NCBI GenBank assembly: GCA_947503005.1 | Contig: CANNCA010000001.1 | Coordinates: forward strand, 434,001-498,000 | DNA: 64,000 nt | Reading direction: 5' to 3' | Source: an uncultured Flavobacteriaceae bacterium | GTDB taxonomy: Bacteria > Bacteroidota > Bacteroidia > Flavobacteriales > Flavobacteriaceae | Part shown: positions 20,273 through 30,292 of the stretch, piece after piece | How positions within the stretch are numbered: the stretch's first letter is position 1 | How the letters are laid out: every line of letters starts with the position of its first letter | Notes under the pieces: generated by a model | Databases searched by the model: none | The model's input: only the letters and a program-made list of their open reading frames with translations | What the model was told of the DNA's origin: nothing | Made by a program: the position numbers and the translations under genes

Positions 20273-21238
20273 CTATCTATTTCTGTTCAATAACGGTAAT
20301 AACAGAAAAGATATTGCACCAAAAACAACGATCATCAAGGTTTGGGCAATCCACATAATCCAACCAAAGGCATCCCCAGAAACTTGACTAATGCCAAAAA
20401 CCGAAAGCGCTTTACTTACCATTATGGGATATAAGCCGATTCCGCCATTCGTAACCATCATGGCAATCGCCCCAGCTACAAAGGCTACCATTAACTGATT
20501 TAGCGAAAGATCTGTAGTTTCAAGAACTGTAAATTTAATGATCCAGAACATAGCAATATAACAGCCCCATATAAATAGTGTGTGAAATACGAAACTCCAT
20601 TTATTCTTCATTTTGAAGATACTGAGTAAGCCGGCCATCAATCCACTTACAAGACTTTTTATTTTCAATGCTAGCTTATGGTTAGATTTCTTGATAAAAA
20701 GGAAAAAAAAGAGAAGCCCTATAAGGCCTATTACCATTAATGTTAAAATGCCGTTTGGACTCAATCCCGCTTGTTCAACAAAACCCAGAATAACATCTGT
20801 TTGGAGAACTAAGGTTATGGCGATTATAGAAAATAGCATAATAACATCAATTACGCGCTCGGTAACAATGGTACCCAATCCTTGTTCAAAAGGCACGTCT
20901 TCATACGTAGTCAATGCTGTTGGCCTTAGAATCTCGCCCATTCTGGGGATACCTAAATTAGCAAAATAGGACATGAGAATAATAAGAACATTATTGCTCA
21001 ATTTGGGCTTGTAGCCTAATGGTTCAAGTAAATAATTCCATCGAACGGCTCTGGAAATATGGCCTAGTACACCTAGTAAGACTGAAATGCCAACCCAAAA
21101 TAAGTCAGCTTCCTTAATGTAGTAAAGGATCTTTTGGCGATCCGCCGGTGCTGTAGAATCATACCAATACCAAACCAAAAAAACTCCCAAAGCAATTGGG
21201 AGTATGGTTTTCAGGGTCTTTTTTAAGTTTAGATTCAA
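20273..21238 (-). CDS. Flippase-like integral membrane protein (UPF0104 / LPG synthase TM family)
   Basis: Inner-membrane protein of 321 residues with about eight hydrophobic segments. The family signature is seen early: HISRAVRWNYLLEPLGYKPKL (in part), SYFANLGIPRMGEILRPTAL and TERVIDVIMLF. These proteins share the transmembrane fold of lysylphosphatidylglycerol synthase (MprF) but lack the cytosolic transferase domain, and are thought to move lipids or lipid-linked sugars. It follows panD by 2 bases, so it is co-transcribed with pantothenate genes, without a known functional link. Confidence 0.85.
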   Translation of the reverse strand: MNLNLKKTLKTILPIALGVFLVWYWYDSTAPADRQKILYYIKEADLFWVGISVLLGVLGHISRAVRWNYLLEPLGYKPKLSNNVLIILMSYFANLGIPRMGEILRPTALTTYEDVPFEQGLGTIVTERVIDVIMLFSIIAITLVLQTDVILGFVEQAGLSPNGILTLMVIGLIGLLFFFLFIKKSNHKLALKIKSLVSGLMAGLLSIFKMKNKWSFVFHTLFIWGCYIAMFWIIKFTVLETTDLSLNQLMVAFVAGAIAMMVTNGGIGLYPIMVSKALSVFGISQVSGDAFGWIMWIAQTLMIVVFGAISFLLLPLLNRNR

Positions 21239-21240
21239 AA

Positions 21241-21591
21241 TTAGTTCAACAGATTATTCGCTTCATTCGGGAATACCAATGAGGGGTTGAAAGTCTTAGC
21301 TTTTTCAATGTCCATTCGGGCATAGGTTATCAAAATTAGAATGTCACCGACAGCAACCCTTCTTGAAGCTGCACCATTCAGGGTAACCTCACCACTTCCT
21401 CTCGGACCGGGAATGGCATAAGTCTCTAATCTTTCACCATTGTTATTGTTTACTATCTGTACCTTTTCGCCTTGTATGATATTGGCGGCATCCATCAAAT
21501 CTTCATCAATAGTGATACTTCCTATATAGTTTAAGTCGGCTCCGGTAACTTTTACACGGTGAATCTTTGATTTTACTACTTCAATTTGCAT
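21241..21591 (-). CDS. panD: Aspartate 1-decarboxylase
   Basis: Makes beta-alanine from L-aspartate for pantothenate and coenzyme A. It is a pyruvoyl enzyme of 116 residues. The self-cleavage site Gly24-Ser25 (NYIGSITID) will generate the pyruvoyl group on the new N-terminus. The conserved NGAASRR motif is near residue 72. It lies 13 bases downstream of panC, whose product uses its beta-alanine. Confidence 0.97.
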   Translation of the reverse strand: MQIEVVKSKIHRVKVTGADLNYIGSITIDEDLMDAANIIQGEKVQIVNNNNGERLETYAIPGPRGSGEVTLNGAASRRVAVGDILILITYARMDIEKAKTFNPSLVFPNEANNLLN

Positions 21592-21604
21592 GGGGCAAAG
21601 TTAA

Positions 21605-22450
21605 TTAATTGAGGGCGATATTATCTATTAACCGTACATCTTTCGCATAAACGGCAATGAACGCCCTATATTTTGTATTTCGTCGTTTTCTTTGAACAGG
21701 CCTTAACTTTTCTACATCTGTAATCGTAAAATATTCAAGTTTTAGGTCAGTGTGTTTTTCGAACTGGTCTTTTACCCATTCAGTTACAGTTTTAGCACTT
21801 TTCATGCCAAATTTTTTTTTGGCAGAACGTAATGTTCTATATATAAAAGCGGCCTCTTTTCGTAGTAATGGCGCGAGTCTTTCGTTTCTTGAACTCATCG
21901 CCAGACCTGAAGGTTCTCGAACAATTGGGCACCCTATAATTTCTACTGGAATATTTCGAAGCGCCACAAGCTTTTTAATTATCTGAAGTTGTTGAAAATC
22001 TTTTTCCCCGAAATAAGCACGATCCGGGCCCACAAGAGTAAGTAGTTTTTCAACGATAGTGCCTACACCTTCAAAATGTCCATCTCTGAAAGCACCTTCC
22101 ATTACCTTACCTAGTCTTCCGAAATCATAGGTCTTTGACGAAATATGGACACCATAAATTTCGGAAGCGATTGGGGCGAATACAATAATTTCATTTGAGA
22201 TGCCCTGTAAAAGTTCCATATCTGCCTTTAGCGTGTTTGGATACTTATCCAAGTCTTCTTGATTGTCGAATTGGGTGGGATTGACGAAGATGGTAACGAC
22301 TGTCGTAGTATTTTCAGAATAGGCCCGTTTTACCAAGGAAACATGTCCTTGATGAAGTGCACCCATAGTAGGAACCAGACCTAAACTTCCTTTTTTTTTG
22401 GCTAAGGACAACTGTAGTTTTAGTTCTTTCTTTGTTTTGATTAACGGCAT
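21605..22450 (-). CDS. panC: Pantothenate synthetase
   Basis: ATP-dependent ligase that joins pantoate and beta-alanine, 281 residues. It has the nucleotidyl-transferase signature VPTMGALHQGHVSLV (26-40, HxGH at 33-36), the NPTQF motif near 77, YFGEKDFQQL near 146 and SSRNERL near 185 (the KMSKS-like loop). It is first in a four-gene minus-strand unit with panD, the flippase-like gene and the esterase-fold gene. panB is not in the window. A TAAGTTTG box on the minus strand lies just upstream. Confidence 0.97.
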   Translation of the reverse strand: MPLIKTKKELKLQLSLAKKKGSLGLVPTMGALHQGHVSLVKRAYSENTTTVVTIFVNPTQFDNQEDLDKYPNTLKADMELLQGISNEIIVFAPIASEIYGVHISSKTYDFGRLGKVMEGAFRDGHFEGVGTIVEKLLTLVGPDRAYFGEKDFQQLQIIKKLVALRNIPVEIIGCPIVREPSGLAMSSRNERLAPLLRKEAAFIYRTLRSAKKKFGMKSAKTVTEWVKDQFEKHTDLKLEYFTITDVEKLRPVQRKRRNTKYRAFIAVYAKDVRLIDNIALN

Positions 22451-22470
22451 TCGAGCAATTTAAAAACTAG

Positions 22471-22478
22471 CAAACTTA
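22471..22478 (-). promoter_or_regulatory. -7 promoter box of the pan operon
   Basis: On the minus strand this reads TAAGTTTG, a full match to TAnnTTTG, 20 bases before the panC ATG. Confidence 0.5.
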
Positions 22479-22509
22479 CTATAATTACGGCTAATCTCTA
22501 TAATTTTCG

Positions 22510-22517
22510 TAGTTTTG
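22510..22517 (+). promoter_or_regulatory. -7 promoter box of the starch-synthase-like gene
   Basis: TAGTTTTG matches TAnnTTTG, 35 bases before the ATG at 22553. Together with the pan box it forms a compact divergent promoter. Confidence 0.5.
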
Positions 22518-22552
22518 CAGCTACGCTCATATTTAAAATAAATTGCAGCTTT

Positions 22553-23362
22553 ATGAATGGTAAAAAGATATTGTTTGTATCTTCAGAATTAGTACCCTAC
22601 CTGCCGGAAAACGAGGTTTCCCTAATGTCTTATGAAACTCCTAGAATGGTCAACAGCAATGGTGGCCAAATACGGATTTTTATGCCAAGGTATGGTAACA
22701 TTAACGAGCGTAGGCACCAATTGCACGAAGTAATTCGGTTATCTGGTATGAACTTGGTTATCAATGATATGGATATGCCTTTGATTATCAAAGTAGCCTC
22801 CATCCCAAGGGAAAGAATTCAAGTGTATTTTATTGACAACGACGAATATTTTAAACGTAAATCAACGTTTACCGATGCAGACGGAAATTTGTTTCCCGAT
22901 AACGATCAGCGAGCAATATTTTTTGCAAAAGGTGTAGTCGAGACAGTTAAGAAGCTCAATTGGTCACCAGATATTATCCATGTACATGGATGGTTGGCTT
23001 CTTTATTACCATTATACCTAAAAAAATACTATGCCGATGAACCCTTATTCGGGGAAAGTAAAATTGTTACATCCGTATATGGTAAGGGCTTTGAAGGCGA
23101 GTTAGATAAAGAAATGGTAAAAAAGGTGGCTTTTGATGGTATTTCCGAAGATGAGATCACCCCATTAGCAACTCCCAACTATAATAATTTGTTAAAAGTT
23201 GCGGTAGATTTTTCAGATGCCGTTATTTTAGCCTCGGAAGAGATTCCGGAAGATTTACAAAACCATATTTCCAACCTAGAAAAACCCGTGTTGCCGTATG
23301 TTTCGTTACAAGAGTTCGAGGAGGCCTACGCCAATTTTTACAACACAGAAGTTTTAAAATAA
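22553..23362 (+). CDS. Starch/glycogen synthase N-terminal-domain-like protein, truncated
   Basis: This 269-residue protein matches only the N-terminal Rossmann domain of GT5 glycogen synthases: KILFVSSELVPYL at the start, PRYGNINERRHQL near 45-58, and DIIHVHGWLASLLPLYL near 140. The C-terminal ADP-glucose-binding domain is absent, against about 470 residues for a full enzyme. The KxGG loop that normally follows the first strand is replaced by LPENEVSL. It is therefore unlikely to be an active glycogen synthase; a regulatory or structural use of the fold is possible. It is 5 bases from the DUF4270 gene and divergent from panC. Confidence 0.8.
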   Translation: MNGKKILFVSSELVPYLPENEVSLMSYETPRMVNSNGGQIRIFMPRYGNINERRHQLHEVIRLSGMNLVINDMDMPLIIKVASIPRERIQVYFIDNDEYFKRKSTFTDADGNLFPDNDQRAIFFAKGVVETVKKLNWSPDIIHVHGWLASLLPLYLKKYYADEPLFGESKIVTSVYGKGFEGELDKEMVKKVAFDGISEDEITPLATPNYNNLLKVAVDFSDAVILASEEIPEDLQNHISNLEKPVLPYVSLQEFEEAYANFYNTEVLK

Positions 23363-23367
23363 TCTAA

Positions 23368-25242
23368 ATGAATTTTTTGAATAGGATAAAATTTCCTGCC
23401 CTAGCAGGAATTTTGCTTGTTGTGGCACTTGTTTCATGTGAACAGGATTTGACCACCATAGGATCTGGAGTTGTTGGTGGTGAGCCATTTATTACTGGTA
23501 AACAAGAATATGACGTCTTTGCATTCAACAAAAAAGTGGAGGCCGTACAGACAAACAAATTGCCGATCTATCAATTGGGTACTTTCGAAGATCCTGTTTA
23601 CGGAAATATTGAAGCAAGAATCACAAGTCAAATTGTATTGCCCGGTGGCAGTATTCAGTTCGGAACATTTTCACAGCAAAGGGAAGACTTGGGTGCTGAT
23701 GACTCAAACCCTACAAGAATTCAAGAAAATGAACGTCTAAAAGAAGTGTTTTTATACATTCCTTATTTGACCAAACCTACAGGACTGCAAGATCGTGATT
23801 TGGACGGGGTAGATGATGCCTTCGATGCCGATCCGTCAGATCCTAATAGTGATAGTGATAACGATGGACTAACTGATAATCAGGAAAAAGCTGGTGGTAC
23901 CGACCCCCTAAACGATGATACTGATGGAGACGGTGTAAAGGATGACGTTGATGACGATAATATGAATGTCTCCGTTGCGAAAAGAATTGATATTGATAGT
24001 ATATATGGGGATCGAACTAAGCCTTTTAGGTTAAAGGTGCAACGCTCGACTTTCTTTTTGAGGGATTTGGATCCTAACACAAATTTTCAAGAATCTCAAG
24101 AATATTACTCAAACCAACGCTTTTCACCAGAGTTTGTTACGAATTCATTACTGGCGGATGGTGCAGAATCTACCGAAGTGGTTATCGATGATTACGAAAT
24201 ACTTCTTCCGAGACAAGATGACCCAGAAACAACCGATGTTGATGAGTCAGAGCTTTTTACTAAAGTTAATCCAGGTATCAGGGTTGAATTGGATAGTACT
24301 TTTTTCGCAGAAAATATTTTACAAAAAGAAGGGGGACTTGAGCTTTTGAGTCAAGCAAATTTCAATGAGTTTTTTAGGGGCATCCATCTTTCTATAGAAC
24401 CGGGAGAAAATAACCACTATCTCTTACTAGACTTAAGACAAGCGAGCATTGGTTTAACCTATGAATATGATAGTGTTGATACCAATGGTACAGCATCAGA
24501 TAGAGACGATGATGAAGTTGTCACTAAAGAAAGTACGTTCACTATGAGTTTATTGCGAGGTGATAATTCCGGTAATGTGACGGGCAATGCGGTCAATACC
24601 TTTATTAAGGATGACTTGCCACTCGAAATTGAAAATAGTTTAGGGTCAACTGAAAATGCTTCTAAAATATATCTTAAAGGTGCAGGAACAACCTTTGCAG
24701 AACTCAAGCTTTTCGATTTACTTGATGGAAGCGAGGATATCAATGCGATTAAGGCGAATAAATGGGTCATTAACGAGGCTAGTCTGGTATTTTACGTGGA
24801 TCGGGCCACATTAGATGCTGCTGGAGGTTCTATTGAGCCACCAAGACTTTATCTGTATAATGCCGAAACTAACCAACCTTTGTTCGATGCAAGATTGGAT
24901 CAACTCGATCAGCTAAATACATTGACCAGTTACCCGTTGTATGGTGGTTTATTGGAAAAAGATTCAAATGAAAAGGGTATTAAATACACAGTAAGTATTA
25001 CTAGTCATATCAATAATTTAATTGTACGGGATTCTACAAATGCCACATTGGGCCTTACCATTACCCCGGATATTCGGTCCACTGGAGCGGTCAATGCAAT
25101 GTTGGCTGATGGTGTTGAAAAAGATTTGCCTGTAATACCAACTATAAGCCCTTTGGGTACCGTTCTTTTTGGTAGTCGAGAAGTTCCGGGTAATGAGGAT
25201 GTGAAACTCAAACTTGAAATTGCTTATACTAAAGCGAACTAA
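23368..25242 (+). CDS. DUF4270 lipoprotein with thrombospondin type 3 calcium repeats
   Basis: Lipoprotein of 624 residues: signal and lipobox LVSC (Cys24), followed by the DUF4270 start ([37 protein letters not shown]). An acidic block at about 140-198 carries thrombospondin type 3 repeats ([36 protein letters not shown]) that bind calcium in other proteins. The remainder is beta-rich DUF4270. The protein is probably on the outer membrane or surface. Its function is unknown. It is directly downstream of the starch-synthase-like gene and almost certainly co-transcribed. Confidence 0.85.
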   Translation: MNFLNRIKFPALAGILLVVALVSCEQDLTTIGSGVVGGEPFITGKQEYDVFAFNKKVEAVQTNKLPIYQLGTFEDPVYGNIEARITSQIVLPGGSIQFGTFSQQREDLGADDSNPTRIQENERLKEVFLYIPYLTKPTGLQDRDLDGVDDAFDADPSDPNSDSDNDGLTDNQEKAGGTDPLNDDTDGDGVKDDVDDDNMNVSVAKRIDIDSIYGDRTKPFRLKVQRSTFFLRDLDPNTNFQESQEYYSNQRFSPEFVTNSLLADGAESTEVVIDDYEILLPRQDDPETTDVDESELFTKVNPGIRVELDSTFFAENILQKEGGLELLSQANFNEFFRGIHLSIEPGENNHYLLLDLRQASIGLTYEYDSVDTNGTASDRDDDEVVTKESTFTMSLLRGDNSGNVTGNAVNTFIKDDLPLEIENSLGSTENASKIYLKGAGTTFAELKLFDLLDGSEDINAIKANKWVINEASLVFYVDRATLDAAGGSIEPPRLYLYNAETNQPLFDARLDQLDQLNTLTSYPLYGGLLEKDSNEKGIKYTVSITSHINNLIVRDSTNATLGLTITPDIRSTGAVNAMLADGVEKDLPVIPTISPLGTVLFGSREVPGNEDVKLKLEIAYTKAN

Positions 25243-25371
25243 AAAGATAGGGCAGTATTGCTAGTTTTCTTAAGACGGCAAAATAGATAATTAAACTTCC
25301 CCCGTATATACCACTTATGGATTTTTTTCGTTGTACAACTATATTGTGGGTCACGATGGAAAAGCATAGCT

Positions 25372-25379
25372 TAACTTTG
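25372..25379 (+). promoter_or_regulatory. -7 promoter box of glmS
   Basis: TAACTTTG matches TAnnTTTG, 38 bases before the glmS ATG. A TTG at 25344-25346 may be the -33 element, though the spacing is long. I see no glmS ribozyme. Confidence 0.5.
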
Positions 25380-25417
25380 CAAAAATTTTGACTCACCTCA
25401 ATGTTAATATTTGATTT

Positions 25418-27265
25418 ATGTGCGGAATAGTAGGATATATTGGGCATAGAGATGCCTATCCAATAATAATTAAAGGTCTACAAAGGCTTGAATACCGAGG
25501 ATATGACAGTGCCGGTGTTGCAATTTTTGATGGTAACGGTATTAATCTTGCTAAGACAAAGGGTAAAGTAGAGGATCTCAAGAAAAAATCGGAAAGTACA
25601 ATTTCTGTAGAAGGAAATTTGGGCATTGGTCATACAAGATGGGCAACCCACGGTGTTCCTAACGATGTGAATTCTCACCCTCATTATTCTAATTCCGGGG
25701 ATTTGGTAATAATCCACAACGGAATTATAGAAAATTACGAGTCCATTAAAAAAGAGTTGACCAAAAGGGGTTATGTGTTTCATTCCGATACGGATACCGA
25801 GGTTTTGGTCAACCTGATAGAAGAAGTTCAAAAATCAGAGGATGTGAAATTGGGTAAGGCTGTACAAATTGCACTAAACCAAGTTGTTGGTGCTTATGCA
25901 ATAGCCGTATTTGACAAGAAGAAACCTGATGAAATAGTAGTTGCCAAATTAGGTAGCCCTTTGGCTATTGGTGTTGGTGAAAACGAATTCTTTATCGCTT
26001 CCGATGCCTCGCCATTTATTGAATTTACGAACAATGCGGTTTATCTTGAGGACGAAGAGATGGCAATTGTACGTTTGGGCAAGGAGATTAAATTAAGAAA
26101 AATAAAGAATGATGCCATAGCCTATCCGAATATCTTGGAACTCCAAATGAATTTGGAGGAAATAGAAAAAGGAGGTTACGATCACTTCATGCTCAAGGAA
26201 ATTTATGAGCAGCCGAGGGCCATCATGGATACCTATCGTGGTAGACTTCGCGTGGATCAAGGAATTGTAAAAATGGCAGGTATCGACGAGCACCTTGAAA
26301 AGTTCTTAAATGCAGATCGAATCATTATCGTTGCTTGTGGTACCTCATGGCACGCCGGGCTGGTGGCAGAGTATATTTTTGAAGATTTGGCCCGAATTCC
26401 TGTTGAGGTAGAGTATGCCTCTGAATTCAGATATAGAAATCCCGTAATTACCGATAAAGATGTTTTGATTGCAATTTCGCAATCCGGGGAAACTGCAGAT
26501 ACTTTAGCCGCAATAAAATTGGCCAAAGAGCACGGGGCATTCGTTTTTGGTGTTTGTAATGTAGTTGGGTCTTCCATTGCCCGAGAAACTCATGCTGGGG
26601 CATACACCCATGCTGGCCCTGAAATTGGAGTGGCATCGACTAAGGCATTTACAACCCAGATTACAGTATTGACACTAATCGCGTTAAAACTTGCGAAGGA
26701 AAAAGGTAAATTCTCTGAGTCAAAATTCCATGAGTACTTAACGGAATTAGAGACTATTCCGTCAAAAGTAGAAAAAGCTTTGGAATCGAATCCGTTGATA
26801 GAGATTATTTCAGATGTTTATAAAGATTCTACCAATTGCCTGTATTTGGGTAGAGGTTATAATTTCCCGGTGGCATTGGAAGGTGCTTTGAAGTTAAAGG
26901 AAATCAGTTATATTCATGCCGAGGGCTATCCTGCTGCTGAAATGAAGCACGGTCCTATTGCATTGATAGATGAACAAATGCCCGTATTTGTAATTGCCAC
27001 TAGAAAAGGACATTACGAAAAGGTGGTCAGTAACATTCAAGAGATAAAATCCAGAAAAGGTAAAATCATTGCTATTGTCACAGAAGGCGATGAACAAGTG
27101 ACCGAATTGGCGGATCACGTGATTGAGGTACCGGAAACTTTTGAAAGTCTAACACCTTTGTTAACAACGATTCCACTACAATTACTATCTTATCACATAG
27201 CTGTAATGCGTGGATGTAATGTAGATCAACCTAGAAATTTGGCAAAATCGGTTACCGTAGAATAA
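25418..27265 (+). CDS. glmS: Glutamine--fructose-6-phosphate aminotransferase (isomerizing)
   Basis: Makes glucosamine-6-phosphate from fructose-6-phosphate and glutamine, the first step to UDP-GlcNAc for peptidoglycan and lipopolysaccharide. It has 615 residues. The N-terminal nucleophile is Cys2 (MCGIVGYIG). The glutaminase domain runs to about 240 (GIGHTRWATHG near 70). Two SIS sugar-isomerase domains follow (ACGTSWHAGLVAEY near 307; GRGYNFPVALEGALKLKE near 470). The C-terminus DQPRNLAKSVTVE is canonical. A terminator follows. Confidence 0.98.
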   Translation: MCGIVGYIGHRDAYPIIIKGLQRLEYRGYDSAGVAIFDGNGINLAKTKGKVEDLKKKSESTISVEGNLGIGHTRWATHGVPNDVNSHPHYSNSGDLVIIHNGIIENYESIKKELTKRGYVFHSDTDTEVLVNLIEEVQKSEDVKLGKAVQIALNQVVGAYAIAVFDKKKPDEIVVAKLGSPLAIGVGENEFFIASDASPFIEFTNNAVYLEDEEMAIVRLGKEIKLRKIKNDAIAYPNILELQMNLEEIEKGGYDHFMLKEIYEQPRAIMDTYRGRLRVDQGIVKMAGIDEHLEKFLNADRIIIVACGTSWHAGLVAEYIFEDLARIPVEVEYASEFRYRNPVITDKDVLIAISQSGETADTLAAIKLAKEHGAFVFGVCNVVGSSIARETHAGAYTHAGPEIGVASTKAFTTQITVLTLIALKLAKEKGKFSESKFHEYLTELETIPSKVEKALESNPLIEIISDVYKDSTNCLYLGRGYNFPVALEGALKLKEISYIHAEGYPAAEMKHGPIALIDEQMPVFVIATRKGHYEKVVSNIQEIKSRKGKIIAIVTEGDEQVTELADHVIEVPETFESLTPLLTTIPLQLLSYHIAVMRGCNVDQPRNLAKSVTVE

Positions 27266-27289
27266 TATTTTAGTTAAATTTTCTTGACA

Positions 27290-27320
27290 AAGGCTCCGAA
27301 TTATTTCGGGGCCTTTTTTT
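27290..27320 (+). terminator. Intrinsic terminator of glmS
   Basis: GGCTCCGAA / TTCGGGGCC stem (one G-T pair) with loop TTAT, followed by seven T residues. Confidence 0.85.
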
Positions 27321-27477
27321 ATGGGTTTTGACGATTGAATAATTTTAGGCATGTAATTTTATTAAAAATATACTATGCATGCATAATTTATTCCATTTTA
27401 TGATTATTGAGATAAAAAAATCGGTATCTTGCCGGTGACTTAGTAACTATCTTAACTAATTTTAACTCAAACTCAAC

Positions 27478-30279
27478 ATGAGAACAATACTGTCTATAGC
27501 ATTGCTGCTGTTTGCATTCGTAGGTTTTTCGCAAACAACGGTCAGTGGAAAAGTTGTTGATCAGAACAATGAGCCCATTCCTGGTGCCAATGTGGTAATT
27601 TCAGGAAAAGCAATCGGTACAACTACCGATTTCGATGGTTTATTTAACCTGGAAACAGCTGAAGTACCCCCCTTTCAGTTGCGTATTACGAGCATCGGTT
27701 ATTCCGACGCCACTGAAGAGATTACGACGAACAATCAAAACGTAACGATTGTTATTACGGAAGCAGAAACCTTCCTTGATGAAGTGGTTATATCCGCTTC
27801 ACGAACTCCTGAACGAATTTTTGAATCTCCGGTTACGGTTGAACGTATTGGCCTTAAGGAAATTAAAAACACGGCTTCTGCAGATTTTTATGATGGCCTT
27901 GAAAATCTAAAAGGTGTTGATGTAAATACGAATAGTTTGACCTTTAAAGCGGTTAATACTAGAGGTTTTGCAACATTTGCCAATACAAGGTTTATGCAAT
28001 TGGTAGATGGAATGGACAATTCCACTCCTGCCTTGAATTTTCCCATAGGAAATTTAGTGGGCATGATTGAAACCGATGTATTAAGTGTAGAATTGCTTCC
28101 TGGAGCCTCATCTGCTTTGTATGGAGCGAATGCATTTAATGGTATTTTGTTCATGCGGAGTAAGAGTCCTTTTGATTATGAAGGTATTAGTGCATCCGTT
28201 AAAAGAGGAATTACCTCCCAAGAGGCCGCTGGAAATAATGCCTATACAGACGTAGGTATTAGGGCTGCCCATAAATTCAGTGATAAATTTGCCGCGAAGG
28301 TAAATTTCGGATATTTAAAGGGTACTGATTGGGCAGCAAACAATCTTGCGGGTAAAGGCCTAAATAATTCTGGCATATCTGGTGGAACCAGAGAAAGTGA
28401 TTTGAATTATGATGGAATAAACGTTTATGGTGACGAGGTATCGACTGATATAAAAGATGTTGCCGTTACTTTGGAAGGATTGGGAATTCTACCAGCGGGG
28501 GCCAACGCCTTAGTACCTTCAGTAGAAGTAAGTAGAACAGGATACAATGAAAGTGAATTAACCCCTTACAATGCAGAAAGCATCAAGGCAGACTGGGGCT
28601 TATACTACAGACCTATTACTGATAATAGTCTTGAGTTATCTTATGTTGGAAAAGTCGGAACCGGAACCACCATTTATCAAGGATTAAACCGATATAATAT
28701 TGATGGGTTTTTCCAACAACAACATAAACTTGAAGTAAGACACGACAACTTCTTCTTAAGAGGTTATGTTGTGGCTGATAAAGCAGGGGATTCTTATGAT
28801 ATGGTTTTTACGGGAATCAATATCAACCGAGCTTGGAAAGACGATAATACCTGGTTTGGGGAATATGTAGGGGCCTATGTAACAACTACCCTTGGTGGTG
28901 GCACGGATGAACAGGCCCATGCAGCGGGTAGAGCAACTGCTGAAGCAGGTCGTTTTGAACCAGGATCCCCAGAATTTGTTTCGGCCTTTAATAAAAGTAT
29001 TAACGATCCCGATCTTAGTACCGGGTCAAAGTTTCAAGATGCTTCAAAGTACTATCATGGGGATGCCAACTATAATTTTAGCCATCTTACCGACTTTGCA
29101 GATATACAAGTTGGTGGGTCTTTTAGACAATACAGTCTAAATTCATTTGGTACAATCTACACCGATTTTGATGGCCCGATTGATTATTCTGAATTTGGTA
29201 TTTACACACAACTACAGAAAGATTTTGACTTAAGTGAGGCTATGAATCTAAAATTAACCGGTTCTGTACGATATGATAAATCGGAATTTTTTGATGGTTT
29301 CTTTTCTCCTCGTCTTTCTGCAGGTCTTACTGTAAATAGAAATCACAATATTCGTGGTTCTGTTCAAACAGGGTTCAGAAACCCTACAACCCAAGATTTA
29401 TTTATTGGGCTTGATGCTGGGCGTGCCATTTTAGTGGGTGCCGCACCGGACAATTTAGACCGATGGACAAGAACCTATGATGTAAGTGGAGGCGGACAAC
29501 AATTAGGTCAGCCTAACACTATTACGCAAACAGGTAGAGCTGCTTATGAAAATTCTTATGTAGCTGAATCCGTACTTGATTTTGGAAGATCAATGAATCC
29601 AGCTGATTTAGAAGTAGCTAATCCTGATTTGGTGAAACCTGAGCAAGTGACTTCGTTTGAAGTTGGGTATCGAGGAAAGATAAATAATTTGGTGATTGAC
29701 TTTAGTACTTATTATAATATTTACAAAGATTTTATCTCTCAAAAAGCGGTGATAGCTCCTTTTTATGGAACGGTAGGAGATGGAAGTTTGTCACTGGCCG
29801 CTATTGGCAATGGTGATTTTAAGACCTATAGCGCCTATACCAACTCTACAGCAGATGTAAAATCGTATGGAGCTTCAATCGGATTATCTGCAAAAATCTT
29901 TGGAAACTTTGATTTGGGTGGCAGCTATACCTATACCAAACAAGATTTTGACCAAGCTTCAGATCCCGGATTTCAAACGAACTTCAATACTCCGGAACAT
30001 AAATTCAAGGCAACCTTCGGAAATGCGGAGCTGTTCAAGAATTTCGGCTTCAATGTGGCCTACAGATTTAGCGATGATTATTATTGGGAAGCTACTTTCG
30101 GTAACGGTGTAGTACCCGAATTCCAAACCGTTGACGCTCAAATTAATTTGACGATTCCAAGCTTGAAATCGACCTTAAAAGTAGGTGGCACAAATCTTCT
30201 AGGCGAAGAGTATTTCACTGCCTTCGGAACAGGTTTCATAGGTTCTATGTACTACGTAGGCCTTACAATCAATAACTAA
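27478..30279 (+). CDS. TonB-dependent receptor with carboxypeptidase-like regulatory domain
   Basis: Outer-membrane transporter of 933 residues: signal peptide 1-18 (GFSQ), CarboxypepD_reg-like beta-sandwich 20-100 (VSGKVVDQNNEPIPGANVVI, TTTDFDGLF), a plug of about 110-230 (LDEVVISASRTPERI, AVNTRGFATFANTRF, GASSALYGANAFNGIL) and a barrel ending MYYVGLTINN. SusD is absent; the following gene encodes an SGNH-fold lipoprotein 13 bases away. This receptor-plus-SGNH-lipoprotein pair suggests uptake of a lipid-like or esterified substrate, by inference. A weak TATCTTG box at 27425-27431 may be the promoter. Confidence 0.92.
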   Translation: MRTILSIALLLFAFVGFSQTTVSGKVVDQNNEPIPGANVVISGKAIGTTTDFDGLFNLETAEVPPFQLRITSIGYSDATEEITTNNQNVTIVITEAETFLDEVVISASRTPERIFESPVTVERIGLKEIKNTASADFYDGLENLKGVDVNTNSLTFKAVNTRGFATFANTRFMQLVDGMDNSTPALNFPIGNLVGMIETDVLSVELLPGASSALYGANAFNGILFMRSKSPFDYEGISASVKRGITSQEAAGNNAYTDVGIRAAHKFSDKFAAKVNFGYLKGTDWAANNLAGKGLNNSGISGGTRESDLNYDGINVYGDEVSTDIKDVAVTLEGLGILPAGANALVPSVEVSRTGYNESELTPYNAESIKADWGLYYRPITDNSLELSYVGKVGTGTTIYQGLNRYNIDGFFQQQHKLEVRHDNFFLRGYVVADKAGDSYDMVFTGININRAWKDDNTWFGEYVGAYVTTTLGGGTDEQAHAAGRATAEAGRFEPGSPEFVSAFNKSINDPDLSTGSKFQDASKYYHGDANYNFSHLTDFADIQVGGSFRQYSLNSFGTIYTDFDGPIDYSEFGIYTQLQKDFDLSEAMNLKLTGSVRYDKSEFFDGFFSPRLSAGLTVNRNHNIRGSVQTGFRNPTTQDLFIGLDAGRAILVGAAPDNLDRWTRTYDVSGGGQQLGQPNTITQTGRAAYENSYVAESVLDFGRSMNPADLEVANPDLVKPEQVTSFEVGYRGKINNLVIDFSTYYNIYKDFISQKAVIAPFYGTVGDGSLSLAAIGNGDFKTYSAYTNSTADVKSYGASIGLSAKIFGNFDLGGSYTYTKQDFDQASDPGFQTNFNTPEHKFKATFGNAELFKNFGFNVAYRFSDDYYWEATFGNGVVPEFQTVDAQINLTIPSLKSTLKVGGTNLLGEEYFTAFGTGFIGSMYYVGLTINN

Positions 30280-30292
30280 TTAAAAAGTGAAC

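Noticed and set aside
20613-20969. 118-codon plus-strand frame opposite the flippase-like gene
   Set aside because: Shadow of the membrane-protein codons; no start context or homology pattern.
25242-25417. Leader of glmS considered as a glmS ribozyme or riboswitch
   Set aside because: A -7 box at 25372-25379 leaves a leader of only about 30 bases, too short for such an RNA.
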